A stretch of DNA of 5,523 bases, from contig CAAGKE010000237.1 in assembly GCA_900770325.1 (NCBI GenBank), forward strand, positions 1-5,523. Direction: 5' to 3'. The stretch comes from Lachnospiraceae bacterium. GTDB taxonomy: Bacteria; Bacillota; Clostridia; Lachnospirales; Lachnospiraceae. Below the pieces are notes generated by a model that saw only the letters and a list, made by a program, of their open reading frames with translations, made no database searches and was not told where the DNA came from. Both the position numbers and the translations under genes were made by a program. The first letter of the stretch is position 1. Each line of letters starts with the position of its first letter. Below are positions 1-5,523 of the stretch, one piece after another.

Positions 1-175
1 AAGAACGCCTCTGGCGTTCTTGCCGCGGCGTGATCGAATGCGAAGCATTCTTCCACTGACCACGCCTGCGATCCGCCGGAGGCTTTATCTTGGAAGGAGA
101 TTGGACTCCCACCAAGACAAATTGTTGCAACTCGCCACCTATAGAAGTGGGAGTCTCATCTTCTTTCAAGATGAA
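1..175 (+). other. Structured non-coding element, possibly the right end of an IS200/IS605-type (TnpB) element or a leader RNA
   Basis: No convincing gene lies here; a 63-codon open frame (20-211) has no ribosome binding site and resembles nothing known. The stretch is instead full of inverted repeats. A three-tier stem pairs 7-16 with 74-83 (10 bp, one G-U), 24-32 with 61-70 (9 bp, T67 bulged), and 36-41 with 45-50 (GAATGC-GAA-GCATTC); 1-4 can also pair with 88-91. A competing local hairpin is AAGAACGCC-TCT-GGCGTTCTT (1-21). A second group has 88-93/112-117 plus 96-99/106-109, competing with 104-112/147-155 (GACTCCCAC/GTGGGAGTC), and a hairpin TCATCTT-CTTTC-AAGATGA (156-174). Compensating pairs on this scale indicate a functional or mobile structured element. 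The 135-155 segment (CCACCTATAGAAGTGGGAGTC) resembles, from memory only, right ends of clostridial IS605/TnpB elements. No TnpB frame is visible, and the element runs off the left edge. I see no clear sigma-A promoter for the downstream gene, so its promoter may lie outside the window. Confidence 0.45.
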
Positions 176-200
176 AAATGCCCACGCAGGCAAATGAAAC

Positions 201-209
201 AAAGGAGGT
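201..209 (+). promoter_or_regulatory. Strong Shine-Dalgarno site for the activase gene, unusually distant
   Basis: AAAGGAGGT is a near-perfect anti-16S match, but it ends 32 nt before the ATG at 242, far beyond the usual 5-10 nt. In the reading frame of the gene, an in-frame TAG at 209-211 overlaps the end of this site, so the protein cannot begin upstream of it. The only other in-frame candidates downstream are a CTG at 215-217 (5 nt spacing) and the second ATG at 245. Confidence 0.8.
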
Positions 210-213
210 AGAA

Positions 214-236
214 GCTGCTTGCTTTAAGGCAGCAGC
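214..236 (+). promoter_or_regulatory. Hairpin between the Shine-Dalgarno site and the start codon
   Basis: GCTGCT (214-219) pairs perfectly with AGCAGC (231-236). After a bulged T220, 221-223 pairs with 228-230 (the last pair is T-G), leaving a TTAA loop. The hairpin sits exactly between the SD site and ATG 242. If it folds, the SD and ATG are separated by only 4 nt (210-213) plus 5 nt (237-241), a normal 9-nt spacing. Hairpins that shorten an SD-to-start gap are known in a few phage T4 genes; that this one works the same way is inference. Confidence 0.6.
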
Positions 237-241
237 AGAAC

Positions 242-3200
242 ATGATGTCTCATACAACTTTACATACCCTGGGAATTGATATTGGTTCCACAACGGTAAA
301 AATAGCTGTTCTGGACGCAGATAAAAACCTGCTGTTTTCCGATTATGAACGGCATTATGCGAATATTCAGGAAACTCTGGCTTCTCTGATCAACAAGGCG
401 AAGGATCAGCTGGGAGAGCTGACCGTCAGTCCGGTCATTACCGGCTCCGGCGGTCTTACCCTGGCAAATCATATGGAAATTCCTTTTGTTCAGGAGGTGA
501 TTGCCGTGGCATCCTCCCTGCAGCATTTCGCGCCTCAGACCGATGTAGCCATCGAACTGGGCGGGGAAGATGCAAAAATAATCTATTTCGAAGGCGGTAC
601 CGTGGAGCAGCGTATGAATGGAATCTGCGCCGGGGGCACCGGTTCCTTTATTGACCAGATGGCTTCTCTGCTGCAGACAGATGCGCCGGGGCTGAATGAA
701 TATGCAAAGCATTATCAGTCCCTGTATTCTATAGCTGCCCGCTGCGGTGTGTTTGCAAAATCAGACATTCAGCCTCTGATCAATGAAGGTGCGACAAAAG
801 AGGATCTGGCTGCTTCTATTTTTCAGGCTGTAGTCAATCAGACCATCAGTGGTCTGGCCTGCGGAAAACCAATCCGCGGCCATGTGGCTTTTCTGGGAGG
901 TCCGCTGCATTTCTTATCCGAGCTTCGGGAGGCGTTCATCCGGACTCTGAAGCTGGATGAGGAGCATGCCATTATACCGGATAATTCTCATCTGTTTGCT
1001 GCCATCGGTTCCGCGCTGAACGCAAAACCGGAAGTTCTGACCACTCTGAACACCTTGGTGAAAAAACTGTCCGGCAAAATTAAGCTGGAATTTGAAGTAG
1101 CCAGAATGGAACCTTTGTTTGCTTCCCAGGAGGATTACGACGAATTTATTGAACGCCAGAACAGCTACAATGTGGTTACCGATGATTTAAGTACCTACGA
1201 GGGTAACTGTTATCTGGGTATCGATGCCGGCTCTACCACCACAAAAGCAGCACTGGTGGGCGAAGACGGTGCCCTGCTGTATTCCTTCTATAGTAATAAT
1301 AACGGAAGCCCCTTAAAGACCACCATCCGGGCCATGAAAGAGATCTATTCTCTTCTGCCGGATACGGCTCAGATCGTCTACTCCTGTTCTACCGGATACG
1401 GGGAAGCTCTGATCAAGGCTGCTCTGATGCTGGATGAGGGTGAGGTGGAAACCGTTTCCCATTATTATGCCGCCGCTTTCTTTGATCCGGAAGTAGACTG
1501 TATCCTGGACATCGGCGGACAGGATATGAAATGCATTAAAATTAAAAATGAGACCGTGGACAGTGTGCAGCTGAACGAAGCCTGCTCCTCCGGCTGCGGC
1601 TCTTTCATTGAGACCTTCGCCAAATCCCTGAATTATACGGTGCAGGACTTTGCAAAGGCCGCTCTGTTTGCGGAGCATCCCATTGACCTGGGTACCCGCT
1701 GTACCGTATTTATGAATTCCAAGGTAAAACAGGCTCAGAAGGAAGGCGCCTCCGTGGCGGACATCTCCGCCGGGCTGGCCTACTCGGTCATTAAAAACGC
1801 ATTATATAAGGTAATCAAGGTTTCCGATGCCACTGAGTTGGGCCGCCATATCGTTGTCCAGGGCGGTACCTTCTATAATGATGCTGTACTGCGCAGCTTT
1901 GAGCGTATCGCCGGCTGTGAGGCCATCCGTCCGGACATTGCCGGTATTATGGGAGCCTTCGGTGCCGCACTGATTGCAAGAGAACGCTATAAACCGGAAA
2001 AAGAAACCACCATGCTGTCCATTGATCAGATCAATGCGCTCCAGTTTACTACCCACATGGCAAAATGCAAGGGCTGTACCAACCAGTGCCGTCTTACCAT
2101 CAACCGTTTTTCCGGAGGACGTCAGTTTATCAGCGGCAACCGCTGCGAACGCGGGATTGGAAAAGAAAAAAACAAGGATAACATCCCCAATCTGTTTGAC
2201 TTCAAAAACAAGCTGCTCTTCTCCTATCTCCCTCTGGAGGAGGATGAAGCAGTCAGAGGTACGGTCGGTATTCCCAGAGTGCTGAATATGTATGAGAACT
2301 ATCCTTTCTGGTTCCGCTTTTTTACCACTCTGAAATACCGGGTCATTCTTTCTCCGCCTTCTTCCCGGAAGATCTATGAGCTGGGTATTGAATCTATTCC
2401 CAGCGAATCCGAATGCTATCCGGCAAAGCTGGCTCACGGACACGTGGAATGGCTGATCAGACAGGGCATAAAATATATCTTCTATCCATGTATTCCCTAT
2501 GAGCGCAAGGAATTTCCGGATGCGCCCAACCATTATAACTGCCCTATTGTTACTTCCTATGCGGAAAACATTAAAAACAATGTGGAAAACCTGCGGGGGG
2601 AAAATATCCGTTTTCAGAATCCCTTCATTGCCTTCACCAGTCTGGATACCGTGACAAAGCAGCTGGTTAAAGCTTTCCCCGAACTTCCGGTATCGGAAGT
2701 CACCGCCGCCGCCAAAGCCGGATGGAAGGAGCTGGAGCACACCAGAGAACTGATGTATCAAAAGGGACAGGAAACCCTGAAATATCTGGAGGAGACCGGA
2801 CGCAGAGGAATCGTGCTGGCAGGACGTCCCTATCACGTGGACTCCGAGATCAATCACGGCATTCCGGAATTGATCAATTCCTATGGAATTGCTGTCCTTA
2901 CAGAGGATGCCATCTCCAATCTGAATCCGGTGGAACGGCCTCTTATTGTACTGGATCAGTGGATGTACCACAGCCGGCTCTATGCTGCTGCCAATTTTGT
3001 AAAAACAAGGGAGGATCTGGATCTGATCCAGCTAAACTCCTTTGGCTGCGGTCTGGATGCAGTCACCACTGACTGTGTCAATGATATTCTTTCCGGATCC
3101 GGCAAGATCTATACCTGCCTGAAGATCGATGAGGTCAACAATCTGGGAGCAGCCCGCATCCGAATCCGTTCGCTGATCGCAGCTATCCGGGTCCGGGAAG

Positions 3201-4510
3201 AACGAAAAGCAAAACGGGAAATTCAGCCTTCCAGTATTACTCCGACAGTATTCACGGAGGAGATGCGAAAAAAATACACCATCCTCTGTCCACAGATGTC
3301 TCCCATCCATTTTTCGATTCTGGAGCCAGCCTTCAATGCCTGCGGCTACAATCTGGTCGTGGTAAATACGGAAGACAGAAAAGCCGTGGATATGGGACTG
3401 AAATTTGTAAATAATGATGCCTGCTATCCGTCACTTATCGTAGTAGGACAAATGATGGACGCACTGCTTTCCGGCAAATATGACCTGAACCGCACCGCCA
3501 TCATCATGACTCAGACCGGAGGAGGCTGCCGTGCCTCCAACTATGTGGGCTTTTTCCGAAGGGCACTGCGCAAGGCAAATATGGAACAGATCCCTGTGAT
3601 CTCTCTGAATCTCAGCGGACTGGAATCCAACCCCGGATTCAAACTTTCCTATAATCTGCTGAAGCGGGCATTATTTGGCCTGGTATTCGGTGACATATTT
3701 ATGCGCTGTCTTTACCGGATGCGTCCCTATGAGAAAGAACCCGGTTCTGCCAACGCACTGCATGAGCGTCTGGAAAAGAAATGTATTGCTTTCGTAGCCG
3801 GTCCCAAAGCGACCTATGCCGGATACAAAAAATTGTGCCGGGAGATCATTCAGGAATTTGACCGCCTTCCCATCACAGATGAAAAGAAACCCCGGGTAGG
3901 TGTGGTGGGAGAGATCCTTGTAAAATTCCTGCCTGCAGCAAATAACCACCTGGTAGATCTTCTGGAAGCGGAAGGAGCGGAAGCCGTAGTTCCTGATCTG
4001 ATGGATTTCCTTCTTTACTGCTTCTACAACCAGAACTTCAAGGCAGAAAATCTGGGCACGAAAAAATCCACTGCCGCTCTCTCCAACCTGGCGAACTCTT
4101 TCCTGGAAATGATCCGGGGAACTGCCCGTGCAGAATTTGAAAAGAGCCAGCACTTTGATCCCCCCGCCCATATTCAGGATCTGGGAAAAATGGCAAAGGA
4201 TATTGTATCCCTGGGCAATCAGACCGGAGAAGGATGGTTTCTCACCGGCGAAATGCTGGAGCTGATCCATTCCGGAACCAGCAATATCGTGTGTACACAG
4301 CCCTTTGGCTGCCTGCCGAATCATGTGGTGGGAAAAGGAGTCATCAAAGAGATCCGGCGTCAGTATCCGCTGGCTAATATCGTAGCAATTGATTATGATC
4401 CGGGCGCCAGCGAGGTAAATCAGCTTAATCGTATCAAGCTGATGCTCTCCACCGCTCAGAAAAATCTTCGCAAAGAAGAAACAGCAGATATGCAAAAGCT
4501 GGATGCATAA
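242..4510 (+). CDS. Acyl-CoA dehydratase activase-related fusion protein (two BcrAD/BadFG ATPase domains, DUF2229, HgdB/HgdD-like C-terminal half)
   Basis: A 1,422-residue cytoplasmic protein; my recollection is that full-length family members are about 1,400 residues. Relatives activate 2-hydroxyacyl-CoA dehydratases and benzoyl-CoA reductases by ATP-driven electron transfer from an iron-sulfur cluster; the substrate of the large fusions is not established. ASKHA domain 1 (about 9-265) has GIDIGSTTVK (11-20), ELGGEDAK (105-112), C129 in CAGGTGSF and C168 in ARCGVF. Domain 2 (about 323-580) has GIDAGSTTTK (326-335), DIGGQDMK (423-430), C448/C452 in ACSSGCGSF and C487 in TRCTVF. A linker carries C609, C612, C616 and C635. 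DUF2229 (about 670-900) includes SECYPAKLAHGH and YPCIPYE. The remainder (about 1010-1405) resembles dehydratase subunits, with ILCPQMS (C1016), NNDACYPS (C1061), TGGGCRASN (C1096) and CTQPFGCLPN (C1351, C1357). No signal peptide or membrane segment is seen. ATG 242 is preferred because homologous ATPase domains begin just upstream of GIDIGST; ATG 245 is nearly equivalent. The gene stands alone and ends in a terminator. Confidence 0.96.
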   Translation: MMSHTTLHTLGIDIGSTTVKIAVLDADKNLLFSDYERHYANIQETLASLINKAKDQLGELTVSPVITGSGGLTLANHMEIPFVQEVIAVASSLQHFAPQTDVAIELGGEDAKIIYFEGGTVEQRMNGICAGGTGSFIDQMASLLQTDAPGLNEYAKHYQSLYSIAARCGVFAKSDIQPLINEGATKEDLAASIFQAVVNQTISGLACGKPIRGHVAFLGGPLHFLSELREAFIRTLKLDEEHAIIPDNSHLFAAIGSALNAKPEVLTTLNTLVKKLSGKIKLEFEVARMEPLFASQEDYDEFIERQNSYNVVTDDLSTYEGNCYLGIDAGSTTTKAALVGEDGALLYSFYSNNNGSPLKTTIRAMKEIYSLLPDTAQIVYSCSTGYGEALIKAALMLDEGEVETVSHYYAAAFFDPEVDCILDIGGQDMKCIKIKNETVDSVQLNEACSSGCGSFIETFAKSLNYTVQDFAKAALFAEHPIDLGTRCTVFMNSKVKQAQKEGASVADISAGLAYSVIKNALYKVIKVSDATELGRHIVVQGGTFYNDAVLRSFERIAGCEAIRPDIAGIMGAFGAALIARERYKPEKETTMLSIDQINALQFTTHMAKCKGCTNQCRLTINRFSGGRQFISGNRCERGIGKEKNKDNIPNLFDFKNKLLFSYLPLEEDEAVRGTVGIPRVLNMYENYPFWFRFFTTLKYRVILSPPSSRKIYELGIESIPSESECYPAKLAHGHVEWLIRQGIKYIFYPCIPYERKEFPDAPNHYNCPIVTSYAENIKNNVENLRGENIRFQNPFIAFTSLDTVTKQLVKAFPELPVSEVTAAAKAGWKELEHTRELMYQKGQETLKYLEETGRRGIVLAGRPYHVDSEINHGIPELINSYGIAVLTEDAISNLNPVERPLIVLDQWMYHSRLYAAANFVKTREDLDLIQLNSFGCGLDAVTTDCVNDILSGSGKIYTCLKIDEVNNLGAARIRIRSLIAAIRVREERKAKREIQPSSITPTVFTEEMRKKYTILCPQMSPIHFSILEPAFNACGYNLVVVNTEDRKAVDMGLKFVNNDACYPSLIVVGQMMDALLSGKYDLNRTAIIMTQTGGGCRASNYVGFFRRALRKANMEQIPVISLNLSGLESNPGFKLSYNLLKRALFGLVFGDIFMRCLYRMRPYEKEPGSANALHERLEKKCIAFVAGPKATYAGYKKLCREIIQEFDRLPITDEKKPRVGVVGEILVKFLPAANNHLVDLLEAEGAEAVVPDLMDFLLYCFYNQNFKAENLGTKKSTAALSNLANSFLEMIRGTARAEFEKSQHFDPPAHIQDLGKMAKDIVSLGNQTGEGWFLTGEMLELIHSGTSNIVCTQPFGCLPNHVVGKGVIKEIRRQYPLANIVAIDYDPGASEVNQLNRIKLMLSTAQKNLRKEETADMQKLDA

Positions 4511-4525
4511 CCACTGTTTCCATAT

Positions 4526-4575
4526 AAAAAGATCGTTTCGTTTCGCACCTGCGGTGCTTACGGAACGATCTTTTT
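4526..4575. terminator. Bidirectional intrinsic terminator shared by two convergent genes
   Basis: The arm at 4526-4540 (AAAAAGATCGTTTCG) pairs with 4561-4575 (CGGAACGATCTTTTT) over 15 positions with one T-G wobble. Inside it a second stem, GCACC (4545-4549) with GGTGC (4553-4557), closes a 3-nt loop. The T run at 4571-4575 serves the activase gene on the plus strand. The A run at 4526-4530 becomes a U run on the minus strand and serves the phosphatidyltransferase gene. It lies 15 nt after one stop codon and 19 nt after the other. Confidence 0.92.
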
Positions 4576-4594
4576 GATTACATCAGTCATTTTT

Positions 4595-5161
4595 CTATTT
4601 TCTTACTTCTATTTTCTTTCGAAAAAAACTTTTCCGATCCGGGCAATAGCTTTCTGCGGTCATATGGATCATCAATTCTTCCAGCGATGACAGCAGCGCT
4701 ATGACTACCACGATACTTCCGGCCGTCCTTACCGATATCCATTGTATCAGATACGGGAAACTGAAAACGGCTGCACCGGACAGCTTATTTCCCCATGTAT
4801 GAAGGGAAGCAAAACGGCGGTACCGAAACGCTGCCAGACCATAGGAAAACAGCCGGATGGCCAGTATCAGCCACATGCCCTGCCACACCAGCGTGGGAAG
4901 GTTCACCGAAAGGAAAGGAAGCATCAGGAATACCGCCACCCCATAAAACAGCAGATCTCCGATACTGTCCAGTCGGGAGCCCAGTTCGCTTTCAACGTGC
5001 AAAGTTCTGGCCAGGAACCCGTCCAACGCATCGGTAATCCCGCAGAAAGTATAGATCATGTAAAAATCCGCTGAAAACGGAACCGTCCAGGCCAGGCATC
5101 CGGCTCCCACAAGGCGGGAAAGCGTAATTACATTTGGCAGATTCCGAATCATTTTTCTCAT
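4595..5161 (-). CDS. CDP-alcohol phosphatidyltransferase family membrane protein
   Basis: A 188-residue integral membrane enzyme. The family transfers a phosphatidyl group from CDP-diacylglycerol (or a related CDP-linked donor) to an alcohol acceptor during phospholipid synthesis. The complete family signature D-x2-DG-x2-AR-x8-G-x3-D-x3-D is present: D44, D47, G48, A51, R52, G61, D65 and D69. These aspartates bind the divalent metals, and D69 is the expected catalytic base. The N-terminus, NLPNVITLSRL (7-17), is the usual lead-in before the first helix. Hydrophobic stretches at roughly 12-28, 30-43, 68-88, 92-112, 127-146 and 147-163 fit six membrane helices, and the tail is basic. The acceptor (glycerol-phosphate, serine, inositol or other) cannot be told from the sequence, so no symbol is given; the size is close to PgsA-type enzymes. 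The first ATG is chosen because GGAGGTG ends 10 nt upstream; a second ATG lies three codons later. It has its own promoter and converges on the activase gene. Confidence 0.92.
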   Translation of the reverse strand: MRKMIRNLPNVITLSRLVGAGCLAWTVPFSADFYMIYTFCGITDALDGFLARTLHVESELGSRLDSIGDLLFYGVAVFLMLPFLSVNLPTLVWQGMWLILAIRLFSYGLAAFRYRRFASLHTWGNKLSGAAVFSFPYLIQWISVRTAGSIVVVIALLSSLEELMIHMTAESYCPDRKSFFRKKIEVRK

Positions 5162-5171
5162 AAAGCAGTTT

Positions 5172-5178
5172 CACCTCC
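5172..5178 (-). promoter_or_regulatory. Shine-Dalgarno site of the phosphatidyltransferase gene
   Basis: On the minus strand this reads GGAGGTG, 10 nt before the ATG at 5161. It decides the start in favour of the first of two nearby ATGs. Its last three bases plus the following AAAC (5168-5174) are exactly complementary to GTTTCAC upstream in the same leader (5237-5243). Confidence 0.85.
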
Positions 5179-5266
5179 GACGCTGCTGTTACAATCTTTT
5201 CAAGCCATGTTGGTCGCTGTTCCATTCCCTGTGATCGTGAAACGGAAAGCTCTTTGACCCCGGCAT

Positions 5267-5289
5267 CCTATTTTCAGGTGTCAGATAGG
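5267..5289 (-). promoter_or_regulatory. Small inverted repeat at the predicted transcription start
   Basis: CCTAT (5267-5271) and ATAGG (5285-5289) form an inverted repeat with a 13-nt centre. It lies just downstream of the -10 box and spans the likely +1. It could be an operator or a 5' hairpin; five-base arms are short enough to arise by chance. Confidence 0.25.
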
Positions 5290-5292
5290 TTC

Positions 5293-5321
5293 ATTATATG
5301 ATTTGATTTTCTTTCCGTCAA
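5293..5321 (-). promoter_or_regulatory. Sigma-A promoter of the phosphatidyltransferase gene
   Basis: On the minus strand, -35 TTGACG (5316-5321) is separated by exactly 17 nt from a perfect -10 TATAAT (5293-5298). The expected transcription start is near 5285-5287, giving a leader of about 125 nt before the ATG at 5161. The promoter begins 25 nt after the stop codon of the upstream partial gene. The leader contains no gene I can support: a 77-codon frame starting at 5225 overlaps the real gene in another frame and lacks a properly spaced ribosome binding site. Confidence 0.85.
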
Positions 5322-5346
5322 TAAATAAGTTATTCTGTCAGATGCA

Positions 5347-5523
5347 TCATCCGATCAGTACATGTTTTCCCTGAAACGCAAACCCATAGCTTCGGATATG
5401 CTCTCTGGGGATTCCCCGGCTCACCAGCTGTGCCGCATACTGTTGCCTTGCAATCTGTTCCAGAGCTTCCTCCACGGTATCTTTCATCGTTTCCTCACTA
5501 TCCGGATCATAAACCTTAAAGTC
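5347..5523 (-). CDS. C-terminal end of an AAA-ATPase-like / PD-(D/E)XK (DUF1703) family protein, partial
   Basis: Only the last 58 codons are in the window; the 5' part lies beyond position 5523. The readable protein starts DFKVYDPDSEET, continues with an acidic helix and ALEQIARQQYAAQLVSRGIP, and ends YGFAFQGKHVLIG before a TGA. The pattern of a helix carrying (A)L-QI--k-Y---l--rGI, then I--YGFAF-GK-V-I at the very end, is what I recognise as the C-terminus of proteins with an N-terminal AAA-ATPase-like domain and a C-terminal PD-(D/E)XK nuclease-like domain (Pfam DUF1703). Their role is unknown; many copies per genome are common in gut anaerobes. The leading DFKV may be near the E/D-x-K nuclease strand, but too little is visible to judge the active site. 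No intrinsic terminator follows, so some transcripts may run into the phosphatidyltransferase gene. Confidence 0.82.
   Translation of the reverse strand, partial: DFKVYDPDSEETMKDTVEEALEQIARQQYAAQLVSRGIPREHIRSYGFAFQGKHVLIG

Noticed and set aside
120..146. TTGTTG...TATAGA as a promoter for the activase gene
   Set aside because: The spacer is only 12 nt and TATAGA lies inside a conserved-looking inverted repeat, so it is not a credible sigma-A promoter.
20..211. A 63-codon plus-strand frame in the leader
   Set aside because: No Shine-Dalgarno site before its ATG, a composition dominated by arginine from the inverted repeats, and no recognisable motif; the DNA is better explained as structured non-coding sequence.
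1..241. Known riboswitch (T-box, cobalamin, cyclic-di-GMP) as leader of the activase gene
   Set aside because: I could not find the hallmark conserved bases of these classes, and no rho-independent terminator with a T run precedes the gene.
1802..2971. A 389-codon antisense frame inside the activase gene
   Set aside because: It mirrors the strongly supported sense gene; its product is low-complexity, with no domain, no ribosome binding site and no promoter.
3671..4495. A 274-codon antisense frame at the 3' end of the activase gene
   Set aside because: The sense frame here carries conserved family motifs (CTQPFGCLPN and IDYDPGASE); the antisense product looks random.
4992..5225. A 77-codon minus-strand frame overlapping the start of the phosphatidyltransferase gene, possible leader peptide
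   Set aside because: The only purine-rich run before its ATG touches the start codon, so spacing is wrong, and two thirds of it overlaps the real gene in another frame.
5341..5348. GATGCATC palindrome at the end of the DUF1703-type gene
   Set aside because: Eight-base palindromes are common by chance, and there is no T run, so it is not a terminator.

Overview
The window looks like an ordinary chromosomal segment from an anaerobic Firmicute, most likely a gut Lachnospiraceae-type clostridium. This rests on three things: a roughly 1,420-residue fused 2-hydroxyacyl-CoA dehydratase activase, strong AGGAGG-type ribosome binding sites, and the C-terminus of a DUF1703-type AAA-ATPase/PD-(D/E)XK protein, a family common in such genomes. 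The taxonomic call is inference from gene content; no rRNA or other marker is present.

Layout. Positions 1-241 hold no convincing gene. They contain a dense set of inverted repeats (1-91 and 88-174) that look like structured RNA or the right end of an IS200/IS605-type element, then a strong Shine-Dalgarno site at 201-209. A hairpin (214-236) lies between that site and the start codon at 242. Positions 242-4510 (+) encode one giant protein: two tandem ASKHA ATPase (BcrAD/BadFG) domains, a four-cysteine linker, a DUF2229 region and a dehydratase-like cysteine-rich C-terminal half. A nested, near-symmetrical hairpin at 4526-4575 ends transcription from both sides. Positions 4595-5161 (-) encode a membrane CDP-alcohol phosphatidyltransferase with its full catalytic motif, an SD site at 5172-5178 and a near-consensus sigma-A promoter at 5293-5321. 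Positions 5347-5523 (-) are the last 58 codons of a DUF1703-type protein that continues beyond the window.

How the genes work together. The activase-like gene and the phosphatidyltransferase gene are convergent, share one terminator and appear to be independent monocistronic units; nothing suggests a shared pathway. No wholly new system is evident. The points most worth a second look are the unusual translation-initiation region of the giant gene, the structured element upstream of it, and the architecture of the protein itself, which reads as an intramolecular pseudo-dimer of an activase joined to its own dehydratase-like electron acceptor.
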